64,000 nucleotides of DNA from an uncultured Gemmiger sp. GTDB lineage: Bacteria; Bacillota; Clostridia; Oscillospirales; Ruminococcaceae. Numbering within the stretch: position 1 is the first letter of the stretch; each line of letters opens with the position of its first letter. Below the pieces are notes generated by a model. That model saw only the letters and a program-made list of their open reading frames with translations. It did not search any database and was not told where the DNA came from. The stretch lies in NCBI GenBank assembly GCA_949295035.1, contig CASFJO010000001.1, forward strand, positions 62,001 to 126,000. The letters run 5' to 3'. Positions 33,565 through 42,281 of the stretch are shown one piece after another. The position numbers were made by a program, and so were the translations under genes.

Positions 33565-35316
33565 ATGATCTATGATCTCTACACGCCCGAAGGCGAGGCC
33601 CTGACCGGCGTTCCCTGGCCGGACTATCCCCGCCCCCGGCTGCGGCGGGACAGCTTTCTGAATCTGAACGGCCCGTGGGAATTTACCGCCCGGCCCGAGG
33701 GCGATCTGCCTGCCGCCTACGGCCAAACGATCCAGGTGCCTTTCTGCCCGGAGAGCCTGTTATCCGGGGTACACGCCCATTTCCCCGAAGGGTGGTACCT
33801 GTTCTACCGGCGGCGGTTCACCCTGCCGGAAGGTTTTGTCAAAAGCCGGGTGCTGCTGCAGATCGGCGCGGCGGACCAGATCCTGGACGCCTGGCTGAAC
33901 GGAAGGTATATGGGCAGCCACACCGGCGGTTATGAACACATGACCTTCGAGGTCACCGCCGCGTTGGCCGCGGAGAACGAGCTGGTGCTGCGGGTGCGGG
34001 ATGATCTGCGCGGCAACCGGCTGCCCTACGGCAAGCAGACGATGCAGCGGGGCGGCATGTGGTATACGCCGGTGTCCGGCATCTGGCAGACCGTCTGGAT
34101 GGAGAGCGTACCCGACCGGTACATCCGGCGGCTGGACATACGGGCCGACGGCGCCCGGGCGCTTATGGACGCCGGCGACGAGACGCTGGACGGCACGGTG
34201 ACGGTGCGCACCCCGGACGGCGTGCTGACCGTGCCGCTGGAGCGGGGCCGCGCCGAGATCGCGCCGCCCGCGCCCCGGCTCTGGAGCCCGGAGGACCCGT
34301 ATCTGTATGAATGTACGGTACAGGCCGGTGAGGACCGGGTGGAAAGCTATTTTGCCCTGCGCACGGTGGAGATCCGGCAGGTGGGAGGCCATGCCCGGAT
34401 CTGCCTGAACGGGGAGCCCTGTTTTTTCCACGGGGTACTGGATCAGGGCTATTACAGCGACGGGCTCTTCACCCCCGCCTCTCCCGCCTGCTACGAGCGG
34501 GATATCCGCGCCATGCAGGCACTGGGTTTCAACACCCTGCGCAAGCATATCAAGGTGGAGCCGGATATCTTTTACACCCTCTGCGACCGGCTGGGGATGG
34601 TAGTGTTTCAGGACATGGTGAACAACGGAAACTATCGCTATCTGCGGGACACAGTGCTGCCCACCGCGGGCTGGCAGCGACGGCGCAGCGACGAGCGGCT
34701 TCACCGGGACCCGGCTGCCCGGGCGGCGTTCCTGGCCGGGATGGAGGCCACGGTGGATCAGCTGAAAAATCACCCCTGCATCCTGTACTGGACCATTTTC
34801 AACGAGGGATGGGGGCAGTTTTCCTCCAGCGATGCCTATCGCCGGCTGAAAAAGCTGGACGACAGCCGGATCATCGACAGCACCTCCGGCTGGTTCCGGG
34901 GCGGCGAGACCGACGTGGACAGCCGCCACATCTACTTTGGTCCCTGGAAACTGGACGCGGGCGAAAAGCCGCTGGTGCTCACCGAGTTCGGCGGCTGCTG
35001 CCTGCCGTTGGAGGGCCACATGTTCCATCCGGACAAGGCCTACGGCTACAGCGCCTGCAAGACCCGGGAGGAGTTTGCCCGTGCGATTCAGGAACTGTAC
35101 GGGCGCCGGGTGCTGCCCGCGGTTCCCAAAGGGCTGTGCGCCGCCATCTACACCCAACTGTCCGACGTGGAGGACGAGATCAACGGTCTGGTGACCTACG
35201 ACCGCCGGGCCGTGAAACTGGAGGCGGCCCCCATGCGGGAACTGGCCGCCCGGCTGCGGGCGGCGCTGAACGGAGCGGAGTCCTTTACTTGCATAAAGCG
35301 TAAAAATCTGGTATAA
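33565..35316 (+). CDS. glycoside hydrolase family 2 protein
   Basis: A 583-residue GH2 enzyme (beta-galactosidase/beta-glucuronidase/beta-mannosidase clan). The N-terminal jelly-roll sugar-binding domain (LNGPWEF, DAWLNGRYMGSHTGGY) is followed by an Ig-like domain and a TIM barrel (FFHGVLDQGYYSDG). The acid/base is probably Glu414 in IFNEGW and the nucleophile Glu474 in VLTEFGG. There is no signal peptide, so it hydrolyses an imported disaccharide or glycoside inside the cell. It is compact compared with LacZ (about 1000 aa). GGAGG precedes the ATG. It lies 34 bp after the repressor gene and is probably co-transcribed; a strong terminator follows. Confidence 0.9.
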   Translation: MIYDLYTPEGEALTGVPWPDYPRPRLRRDSFLNLNGPWEFTARPEGDLPAAYGQTIQVPFCPESLLSGVHAHFPEGWYLFYRRRFTLPEGFVKSRVLLQIGAADQILDAWLNGRYMGSHTGGYEHMTFEVTAALAAENELVLRVRDDLRGNRLPYGKQTMQRGGMWYTPVSGIWQTVWMESVPDRYIRRLDIRADGARALMDAGDETLDGTVTVRTPDGVLTVPLERGRAEIAPPAPRLWSPEDPYLYECTVQAGEDRVESYFALRTVEIRQVGGHARICLNGEPCFFHGVLDQGYYSDGLFTPASPACYERDIRAMQALGFNTLRKHIKVEPDIFYTLCDRLGMVVFQDMVNNGNYRYLRDTVLPTAGWQRRRSDERLHRDPAARAAFLAGMEATVDQLKNHPCILYWTIFNEGWGQFSSSDAYRRLKKLDDSRIIDSTSGWFRGGETDVDSRHIYFGPWKLDAGEKPLVLTEFGGCCLPLEGHMFHPDKAYGYSACKTREEFARAIQELYGRRVLPAVPKGLCAAIYTQLSDVEDEINGLVTYDRRAVKLEAAPMRELAARLRAALNGAESFTCIKRKNLV

Positions 35317-35319
35317 CTG

Positions 35320-35351
35320 ATAAAGCGGGCCTCCGCCCGCTTTATCTTTTT
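35320..35351 (+). terminator. rho-independent terminator after the GH2 gene
   Basis: ATAAAGCGGGC, loop CTCC, GCCCGCTTTAT and then CTTTTT. Confidence 0.9.
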
Positions 35352-35370
35352 GACAGGAGGGAACGTTTTC

Positions 35371-36588
35371 ATGGCTATCCACGTTGTCAACGAAGCCCGG
35401 CGGTGCCTCAACTGCAAGGTACCGCAATGCCGCAAGGGCTGCCCCATCAACACCCCCATCCCGGATATGATCCGGATGTTTTTGGAACACCGCACCGAAG
35501 AGGCAGGCCAGATGCTGTTTGAAAACAACCCCTTGAGCGTGGTCTGCTCGCTGGTGTGCGACCATGAAAAGCAGTGCGAAGGCCACTGTGTGCTGGGCCG
35601 CAAGGGTGCGCCGGTACATATCTCCAGCATCGAGAACTACATCTCCGACGCCCATCTGGACCGGCTGCAGCTGGAACGGCAGCCCGACCAGGGAAAGCGG
35701 GTGGCGATCATCGGTTCCGGGCCGGCGGGCATCACCATCGCGGTGTTGCTGGCCCAGAAGGGCTACGACGTGACCCTGTTTGAAAGCCGGGACAAGATCG
35801 GCGGGGTGCTGCGATACGGCATCCCGGAGTTCCGGCTGCCCAAGAGCATCCTGGACCGGTATCAGGCCCAGCTGGTCAAGCTGGGCATCAGGATCCGCCC
35901 CAACACGGTGATCGGCGGCGCGCTGACGGTGGACGATCTGCAGCGGGACGGCTACAAAGCCATTTTTATCGGCACCGGCGTGTGGCGGCCCAAAAAGCTG
36001 GGCATCCCCGGGGAGAGTCTGGGCCATGTGCATTTTGCCATTGATTATCTGGTGAACCCGGACGTGTACGATCTGGGCCAGGAACTGGTGGTGATCGGGG
36101 CGGGCAACTCGGCCATGGACGTGGCCCGCACCGCCGTGCGCAAAGGAGTGCGGCATGTACATGTGTTCTGCCGGCGCAACCAGGCCGCCGCCAGCAGCCG
36201 GGAGGTGGATTACGCGGTGGCCGACGGGGTGGAGTTCCACTACGGCGCCCGCCCGGTGGAGATCACCGACGAAGGGGTGATCTACCGGCAGGCCAGCTTC
36301 AACGAGGCAAATGAGGTCACCGAACTGAGCGATCCCAAGTTTTTCCCGGCCAGCAGCGTGGTGATCTCGGTGAGCCAGGGCCCCAAGGACAAGATCGTGA
36401 ACACCACCACCGGCCTGGCTGTCACCGACCGGGGCCTGCTGGCCGCGGACGAGGAAGGCCGCACCAGCCGCGCGGGCATCTTTGGCAGCGGCGACGTGGT
36501 GAGCGGCGCCCGCACCGTGGTGGAGGCGGTCCGCCACTCCAAGGATGTGGCCCGGGCCATGGACGAATATCTGCAAACCGTGGAATAA
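35371..36588 (+). CDS. GltD-like FAD/NAD(P)-dependent oxidoreductase
   Basis: A 405-residue flavoprotein related to the glutamate synthase small subunit. The N-terminal domain has Cys groups (CLNCKVPQCRKGCP and CSLVCDHEKQCEGHC) for two 4Fe-4S clusters. Next come the FAD motif IIGSGPAGITIAVLLA and the NAD(P) motif VIGAGNSAMDVARTA. No glutamate synthase large subunit is nearby, so it may serve another electron-transfer partner, as seen for many stand-alone clostridial homologues (SudA/NfnB-like). The start at 35371 follows AGGAGGG. It is a monocistronic gene between two terminators. Confidence 0.88.
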   Translation: MAIHVVNEARRCLNCKVPQCRKGCPINTPIPDMIRMFLEHRTEEAGQMLFENNPLSVVCSLVCDHEKQCEGHCVLGRKGAPVHISSIENYISDAHLDRLQLERQPDQGKRVAIIGSGPAGITIAVLLAQKGYDVTLFESRDKIGGVLRYGIPEFRLPKSILDRYQAQLVKLGIRIRPNTVIGGALTVDDLQRDGYKAIFIGTGVWRPKKLGIPGESLGHVHFAIDYLVNPDVYDLGQELVVIGAGNSAMDVARTAVRKGVRHVHVFCRRNQAAASSREVDYAVADGVEFHYGARPVEITDEGVIYRQASFNEANEVTELSDPKFFPASSVVISVSQGPKDKIVNTTTGLAVTDRGLLAADEEGRTSRAGIFGSGDVVSGARTVVEAVRHSKDVARAMDEYLQTVE

Positions 36589-36593
36589 GCGCA

Positions 36594-36630
36594 AAAAACT
36601 CCCCGCACGCAGTTCGTGCGGGGAGTTTTT
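36594..36630. terminator. bidirectional rho-independent terminator
   Basis: The 16-bp arms 36594-36609 and 36615-36630 (CTCCCCGCACG core) flank a CAGTT loop, with A5 before and T5 after, between convergent genes. Confidence 0.92.
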
Positions 36631-36632
36631 GT

Positions 36633-37268
36633 TTATTGCCAGGCGGCGGTGAGCACATGCTCGCCGGTCATGGTGACCGGCGTATCCGCCGTGATGGTCT
36701 GGCCGCTGTAGACCCAGCCGGCAAACACCGCGCCTTCCTTTTCGGGCACGGGCAATTCGCCATAGGGCTGGCCATAGGTGACGGTGACGGGATCGATCTG
36801 TGCCGCGCCGTCCACCGTACCGCCGTTCAAATCAAACTTGACCGGGAAGGAGGCTGCCTCCCACACCGCGTAGAGGGTCATATCCCCCTGTACGGTGGCC
36901 GCGTCGAAGCTCCACAGGTGGATCTCCGGCTCGGGGGTGGTGCTCCAGCCGGCGAGGGTATAACCGGGGCGCAGGGGCGTTTCGGGTTCGGCGATTTTTT
37001 CGCCGTGCTGCACCTTCTGGGTTTCCACGGTCAGATCGTCCACGCCGGTGTCAAAATTGATGGCAAAGCCGCTGTGGGTAGCGCCCCACAAGGTCAGCAC
37101 CAGAGCCGCCAGGATCATCGCGCCGATGCAGGCGTCCAGCACCCGGATGGGCACGTCCTTGCTGCCGTAAATGCCCCGGCCAAACCAGCGTTTTTTTACC
37201 ATGGGGTTCTCCCCCGCCGGCGTTTCGGCGGCGAGGGACCCGGTTTTTTCTTTTGGATCGTTGGCCAT
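36633..37268 (-). CDS. membrane-anchored protein with Listeria-Bacteroides (InlB B-type) repeats
   Basis: A 211-residue protein with a short basic cytoplasmic N-terminus, one membrane helix (VLDACIGAMILAALVLTLWG, about 43-62) and an external part made of two B-repeat-like units. Unit one ends PGYTLAGWSTT...MTLYAVWE; unit two starts VKFDLNGGTVDG and ends HVLTAAWQ. Such repeats are common in cell-surface proteins. Its ATG overlaps the stop of the mglC-like gene by one base (TAATG), so it belongs to the sugar ABC operon as last gene. A role as an accessory or sensor subunit is only inference. Confidence 0.8.
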   Translation of the reverse strand: MANDPKEKTGSLAAETPAGENPMVKKRWFGRGIYGSKDVPIRVLDACIGAMILAALVLTLWGATHSGFAINFDTGVDDLTVETQKVQHGEKIAEPETPLRPGYTLAGWSTTPEPEIHLWSFDAATVQGDMTLYAVWEAASFPVKFDLNGGTVDGAAQIDPVTVTYGQPYGELPVPEKEGAVFAGWVYSGQTITADTPVTMTGEHVLTAAWQ

Positions 37269-38353
37269 TATTTCTTCACAAGGTATTTGCGCATGTCGAT
37301 GGAGCAGGCGATCAGGATGATCAGGCCCTTGATGATGTACTGGGTGTTGCCGCTGATGGACAGCATGTTCAGCGCCACGAAGATGATACGCAGCAGGAAC
37401 ACGCCCAGCACGATACCGCTGATCTTACCGGTGCCGCCCACGAAGGAAACGCCGCCGATAACGCAGGCCGCGATGGCGTCGCTTTCGTAGTTCAGGCCGG
37501 TGCCGGCGTTGTTGGAAGAGATACGGGCGGACTCGATGAAGCCCTCGATACCGTACATGCAGCCGGCCAGGGTGTGCACCAGCACGGTGGTCTTAAAGAC
37601 GTTGACGCCGGACACATTGGCGGCCTCCGGGTTGGAGCCCACGGCGAACATGTTCTTGCCGAAGGTGGTCTTGTTCCAGATGAACCACATGACGCCCACC
37701 AGGATGATGGCGTAAAGCACATACCAGGGCACGGCCACGGTCTGGCCGTTGCCGGCGGGGATGGTGAACATGGTGCCGGTGACGAAGTTCTTGAACTTGT
37801 CGCTCAAACCGGACAGGGGCTGGCCGTTGTTGCCGTTGAGCATGTAGAACTCCAGCACCAGGCCATAGACGATCAGCTGGGTGGCCAGGGTCACGATGAA
37901 GGGATGCAGGCTGAACTTGGCCACGAAGAAGCCGTTGACCAGGCCCACCAGGCCGCCCACCAGGATCACTGCCAGGATGACCAGGGGGATGGGCATTTCG
38001 GGCAGGGTGTCGAACATCTTGTTGGCCCAGTCAGAGGCCTGCAGCATCGCGGCCGAGATGGCGGCGGTCAGGCCCACCACGCGGCCGGCGGACAGGTCGG
38101 TACCGGTCAGCACGATACAGCCGCCGATACCCAGCGCGATGGGCAGCGAGGACGCCGCCAGGCTGACGATGTTCACCAGCGAGCTGATCTTCAGGAAATT
38201 CGCGTTTTGGGTGGCGGTATAGATCACAAACAGGATCAGCAGAATGTAGATGGCGTTGTTCAGCAAAGTATCAATGACCTTGCTGCGCTTATCCTTGGCA
38301 TCCATCGCTTTGAATTCCGCCATGCCCTGTTTCATATTGGCAATCGCACTCAT
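37268..38353 (-). CDS. mglC: galactose/methyl-galactoside-type ABC permease (MglC-like)
   Basis: A 361-residue CUT2-family membrane permease with about ten helices. MglC-type motifs include GIGGCIVLTGTDLSAGRVVG, GSNPEAANVSGVN and DAIAACVIGGVSFVGGTG. It follows the ATPase gene by 15 bp and shares an operon with an MglB-like binding protein that has the calcium-loop sequence. It transports galactose, glucose or a close analogue. Confidence 0.92.
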   Translation of the reverse strand: MSAIANMKQGMAEFKAMDAKDKRSKVIDTLLNNAIYILLILFVIYTATQNANFLKISSLVNIVSLAASSLPIALGIGGCIVLTGTDLSAGRVVGLTAAISAAMLQASDWANKMFDTLPEMPIPLVILAVILVGGLVGLVNGFFVAKFSLHPFIVTLATQLIVYGLVLEFYMLNGNNGQPLSGLSDKFKNFVTGTMFTIPAGNGQTVAVPWYVLYAIILVGVMWFIWNKTTFGKNMFAVGSNPEAANVSGVNVFKTTVLVHTLAGCMYGIEGFIESARISSNNAGTGLNYESDAIAACVIGGVSFVGGTGKISGIVLGVFLLRIIFVALNMLSISGNTQYIIKGLIILIACSIDMRKYLVKK

Positions 38354-38368
38354 GGATGGTTCCTCCTC

Positions 38369-39868
38369 TTATACATATTTCGCGGCCAGGGTCATGATCT
38401 CTTCCTGGGTGGTGTTGCGCGCGTCCACCTCGCCGGCCAGGCGCCCGCCCGACATCACCAGGATCCGGTCGCACACGCCCAGCAGTTCCGGCATTTCGGA
38501 GGAGACCATCAGGATGGTCTTGCCCCGGTTGGCCAGATCCAGGATCAGCTGATAGATCTCGTACTTGGCGCCCACGTCGATGCCGCGGGTGGGCTCGTCC
38601 AGCAGCAGCACCTCCGGATCGGTGAGCAGCCAGCGGCCCAGGATGACCTTTTGCTGGTTGCCGCCGGACAGGCTGCGGATCTTGGTCTCCTGGGTGGGGG
38701 TCTTGGTGTGCATCGCCTCGATGGACCAGGCCGTATCCTTCTTCATGCTCTTGGAATCCAGCATGATGCCGAACCGCAGATGCTTGCGCAGGCTGGAGAT
38801 CACGGTGTTTTCCCGAATGTTCAGGATGCCGAAGATGCCGGTGGCCCGGCGCTCCTCGGTGAGCAGCGCAAACCCGTTGCGGATGCTCTGACGGGCGTTT
38901 TTGTTGGTGCACACCTTGCCGTTCAGCTTGATGGTGCCGGATTTCCGGGTGGCCACGCCAAAGATGTTCTCCAGCGTTTCGGTACGGCCGGAACCGTCCA
39001 GGCCGGCCAGACCCAGCACCTCGCCCCGGCGGGCGGTGAAGGACACGTCCTTCAGCAGCGAATACTGGGCGGTCAGGTGTTCCACTTCCAGGAACGTCTC
39101 GCCGGGCTTGTTGGTCTTGGGCGGGAACTGGTTGCCCAACTCGCGGCCCACCATGAGTTTGATGATGGTGGGCATATCCAGCTCTTTTGCCGGGCGGGTG
39201 GCCACCCAGGTACCATCCCGCATGACGGTGATATCGTCGCTGATGCGCAGGATCTCGGCCATCTTATGGCTGATGTAGATGATGCCCACGCCCTTGTCCC
39301 GCAGCATGTTGATGATGCGGAACAGGTGTTCCACCTCCTGCTCGGTCAGCGAGGAGGTAGGCTCGTCAAACACGATGACCTTGGAGTTGTAGGACACCGC
39401 CTTGGCGATCTCCACCATCTGCCGCTGGGAGACCGGCAGGGTGCTCATGATCCGGTGCGGGTCCACGTTGATCTCCAGTTCTTTGAAAATCCGCATGGTC
39501 TCCTGGTACATTTTGCGCTCGTTGACCATAACGCCGCCCATCAGCGGATACCGGCCCAGCCACAGGTTGTCCATAACGCTGCGCTTGAGGGCCTGGTTCA
39601 ATTCCTGGTGCACCATGGCCACGCCGTGCTCCAGCGCCTCTTTACTGGATTTGAAGTTGACCTCCCGGCCTTCCAGTTCGATCTTGCCTTCGTCTTTGGA
39701 ATAGATACCAAACAGGCATTTCATCAGGGTGGATTTTCCCGCGCCGTTCTCCCCCATCAGGGCATGGACGGTGCCCTTGCGGACGGTGAGTGAGACCCGG
39801 TCCAGAGCTTTGACGCCGGGGAAGGATTTGGAGATATCGCTCATTTGAAGCAAAACCTCTTCACCCAT
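38369..39868 (-). CDS. mglA: galactose/methyl-galactoside-type ABC ATPase (MglA-like)
   Basis: A 499-residue double ABC ATPase. Half one has Walker [14 protein letters not shown], signature [14 protein letters not shown] and Walker [12 protein letters not shown]. Half two has [18 protein letters not shown] and LLLDEPTRG. It energises the MglC-like permease. The start at 39868 was chosen because AAAGGAGGGG lies just upstream; the 16-codon extension to 39916 overlaps the terminator hairpin and is rejected. Confidence 0.93.
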   Translation of the reverse strand: MGEEVLLQMSDISKSFPGVKALDRVSLTVRKGTVHALMGENGAGKSTLMKCLFGIYSKDEGKIELEGREVNFKSSKEALEHGVAMVHQELNQALKRSVMDNLWLGRYPLMGGVMVNERKMYQETMRIFKELEINVDPHRIMSTLPVSQRQMVEIAKAVSYNSKVIVFDEPTSSLTEQEVEHLFRIINMLRDKGVGIIYISHKMAEILRISDDITVMRDGTWVATRPAKELDMPTIIKLMVGRELGNQFPPKTNKPGETFLEVEHLTAQYSLLKDVSFTARRGEVLGLAGLDGSGRTETLENIFGVATRKSGTIKLNGKVCTNKNARQSIRNGFALLTEERRATGIFGILNIRENTVISSLRKHLRFGIMLDSKSMKKDTAWSIEAMHTKTPTQETKIRSLSGGNQQKVILGRWLLTDPEVLLLDEPTRGIDVGAKYEIYQLILDLANRGKTILMVSSEMPELLGVCDRILVMSGGRLAGEVDARNTTQEEIMTLAAKYV

Positions 39869-39890
39869 ACATACCCCTCCTTTTTCTGTA

Positions 39891-39930
39891 AAAATAAGGG
39901 CGGCTGCTGCGCTCAAGCAACAGCCGCCCT
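39891..39930 (-). terminator. terminator/attenuator between mglB and mglA
   Basis: On the minus strand GGGCGGCTGTTGC pairs with GCAGCAGCCGCCC (one G-U), followed by TTATTTTT. It should let most transcripts stop after the binding-protein gene, giving excess MglB. Confidence 0.8.
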
Positions 39931-39960
39931 CTGATTGTTCGCGTGCGGAGCTATTGGATT

Positions 39961-41118
39961 TTATTCGCCGGTGTACTCCTGGTAGGGGATGAAGATCTTG
40001 TTGTCCAGGCCGTTGGCGGTATCCTTGGTGTAGCTGTCGGTGCCGGCCAGCAGGTCGGAGCCGGAGGCCACGTTGGAAGCCAGCAGGGCAATGCAGCCGG
40101 CCATGCCGTCAGCATCCTGCTTGATGGTACCGGTCATGTTGCCGGCAGCGATCAGGGCCTTGGCGGAATCGGTGGCGTCCACGCCGAACACGGGGATGGT
40201 GGTGGTGCCTTCGCCGTTGTTGTAACCGGCGGCCTGCAGGGCGGCGATGCAGCCCTCAGCCATGTTGTCGTTGTTGCAGATGATCAGCTCGATCATGTTG
40301 CCGTTGGCCTCGCTGTACTGGCTCAGGTTGGTCTGCATGTACTCCTGGGCAGCCTGCGCGCTCCAGGCGCCGTTCATATCCAGCTGATACTTGTTGGTGT
40401 TGGCGGAGTCGAAGTACTCCAGAGCGGGCTTGCCGGCCTCGGTCAGGACCGCGTCGCAGTCCTCCACGCCGTACTGGGTGCGGTAGATGGCCTCCACGTT
40501 GGAAGCGTCGCCCATGAACATGGCGTACTGGATGGTGCCGTCGCCGTTCAGGTCAACGGCGTCGTAGTTGGCCAGCAGGTAGTTGCCGATCATCTTGCCC
40601 TGCATGTGGCCGGCCTCGGGGGCGTCGGTGCCCACGAAAGCGATGTTGTCGTAAGCGCCCAGCACGGCACCCTCATTGCCGTCCTCTTCCACCGCGCGGT
40701 TGAAGAAGATCACGGGCACGCCGGCGGCCTTCGCCTTGTCGGCGATGGCGGTGGCGGTGTCGGAAGAACCGGAGGTGACCATGTTGACGATCAGCAGATT
40801 GTAGCCGGAAGACAGGGCGGTGTCGATCTGCTCGTTCTGGGTGGTCTGGTTGTTGTTGCCGTCATAGTCGGTGTACTCGATGCCGGCAGCCTCCAGCTGG
40901 GCGTCCAGAGCGGTACGCACGCTGGAAATGTAGGTATCCGAGAAGCTGTAGTAGAAGACCGCCGCTTTGGTGGCGGAGCCGCTGGTAGCCGGGGTGGAAG
41001 CACCGCCGGTGGAAGAACCGCCGGTAGCGGTCGAAGACGGAGCGGCAGAATTGGAACCGCAGGCGACCAGGCTGAATACCATCAGGGCCGCCAGCACAAG
41101 TGCAAGAACCTTTTTCAT
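39961..41118 (-). CDS. mglB: galactose/glucose-binding lipoprotein (MglB-like)
   Basis: A 385-residue sugar-binding lipoprotein. The signal peptide [19 protein letters not shown] has a lipobox Cys, then a Ser/Thr/Gly linker. The segment DLNGDGTIQ matches the calcium-binding loop of the E. coli galactose/glucose-binding protein (DLNKDGQIQ), a strong sign of an MglB orthologue. It delivers galactose, glucose or methyl-galactoside to the MglAC complex. AAAGGAG precedes the ATG. No good -35 element is seen upstream (only TATAAC at 41183-41188), which fits activation by the YesN regulator next door. Confidence 0.9.
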   Translation of the reverse strand: MKKVLALVLAALMVFSLVACGSNSAAPSSTATGGSSTGGASTPATSGSATKAAVFYYSFSDTYISSVRTALDAQLEAAGIEYTDYDGNNNQTTQNEQIDTALSSGYNLLIVNMVTSGSSDTATAIADKAKAAGVPVIFFNRAVEEDGNEGAVLGAYDNIAFVGTDAPEAGHMQGKMIGNYLLANYDAVDLNGDGTIQYAMFMGDASNVEAIYRTQYGVEDCDAVLTEAGKPALEYFDSANTNKYQLDMNGAWSAQAAQEYMQTNLSQYSEANGNMIELIICNNDNMAEGCIAALQAAGYNNGEGTTTIPVFGVDATDSAKALIAAGNMTGTIKQDADGMAGCIALLASNVASGSDLLAGTDSYTKDTANGLDNKIFIPYQEYTGE

Positions 41119-41303
41119 AATTGCTCTCCTTTTTTGCTGTCATTTTTATATGCGGGACAGACCCACTCTGCCCCGCCTGACAGTTATAATGGTAAAGGAA
41201 ATTCTCTTCTAAAACAAGGGGAAATTTCACCGAAAGAAGGGCAAATACTTATCCGCATTCAACAGTATATCCTATAACGTGTTACGCTTTTTGTGCATAT
41301 TGC

Positions 41304-42281
41304 TCATTCCGACCGTTGTTCAAAGGCAAACAGCGCCTTCTGACTGTCCATAGTGAACATGTTGTCCCGGTCCACGATGCGGGTCGCGGTATCCACCACA
41401 TCCTCCATGCCGCCGCCCTGACCGGTGAGCAGACGGTAGGCGCTTTCCACCCCCAGATACCCCATGGCGTAAGGGTTCTGCACGATGAGCGCGTCCACCG
41501 AGCCCTCCTGCAGCCCGTCGATGGTGGCCACGTTGGAGTCGAACCCCACCAGGAACACCGTGTCGGACAGCCCCATCTGCCGCACCGCCTCGGCGGCGCC
41601 CACGCTGGTGGGCTCGTTGAAGGCCAGCAGCACGTTGATCTCCGGGTACTGCTGCAGCATGGCGGTGGTGTCGGCCTGGGCGTGCTGAGCCTCGGCCAGG
41701 GTGTTGATGATCCGCACCACCCGCGCGCGGCCGCTTTCCTTTAGCAGGTCCACCGCGCCCTGTTCCCGTTCCTGGCCGTTGGCGCTGGACACATCGTAGT
41801 TCACGATTCCCACCCGCAGTTCGCCCTCCACCCGGTCCAGGGCGGCCTGGGCGGCCATGCGGCCGGCGGCATAGTTGTCGGTGCCGATATAGGTGCTCAC
41901 GGCGGAGGAATCCACGTTGCTGTCGATGGCCACCACCTTCACCCCGGCGGCGGCCGCCGCGTCGATGGCGGCCGCGGTGTTGGTAAAGTCGATGGCGGAA
42001 AACACCAGCGCCTCGGCCCCGTCGTCCACTGCCTGCTGCACCATGGCGTTCTGCGCCTCGTAGTCCTCCTCGGTCTCGGGGCCGGTGACGGTCAGTTTCA
42101 GATTGTATTCGGCCGCGGCGGCACGGGCCCCGGCAAAGACCGAGAGCCAGAACTCGGTCTCGGTGGATTTTGCCACCAGCGCCACCGAATGCTGCACCGA
42201 GACGGCCGGCGCGTCGGCACAGCCGGCCAGCAGCGCCGCCGCCAGCCCCAGCGCGGCCAGCGCCCGTTTACTTGGTCTCAT
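41304..42281 (-). CDS. sugar-binding lipoprotein, probable sensor component
   Basis: A 325-residue ribose-type binding protein with a signal peptide and lipobox (RALAALGLAAALLAGC). The fold begins SVALVAKSTETEFWLSVFAG, and the sugar-binding segment VVAIDSNVDSSAVSTYIGTDN is typical of the family. It is encoded straight after a YesM-type kinase gene, overlapping it by 14 bp, not next to a permease. By comparison with XylFII-LytS-YesN systems it probably senses sugar outside the cell and signals to the kinase, not transport. The start at 42281 follows GGGAGGG; longer forms overlap the kinase gene. Confidence 0.85.
   Translation of the reverse strand: MRPSKRALAALGLAAALLAGCADAPAVSVQHSVALVAKSTETEFWLSVFAGARAAAAEYNLKLTVTGPETEEDYEAQNAMVQQAVDDGAEALVFSAIDFTNTAAAIDAAAAAGVKVVAIDSNVDSSAVSTYIGTDNYAAGRMAAQAALDRVEGELRVGIVNYDVSSANGQEREQGAVDLLKESGRARVVRIINTLAEAQHAQADTTAMLQQYPEINVLLAFNEPTSVGAAEAVRQMGLSDTVFLVGFDSNVATIDGLQEGSVDALIVQNPYAMGYLGVESAYRLLTGQGGGMEDVVDTATRIVDRDNMFTMDSQKALFAFEQRSE

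Noticed and set aside
33760..36594. A 944-codon open frame on the minus strand
   Set aside because: It is antisense to the GH2 and GltD-like genes, crosses a strong terminator and has His/Gln/Gly-rich composition typical of antisense frames.
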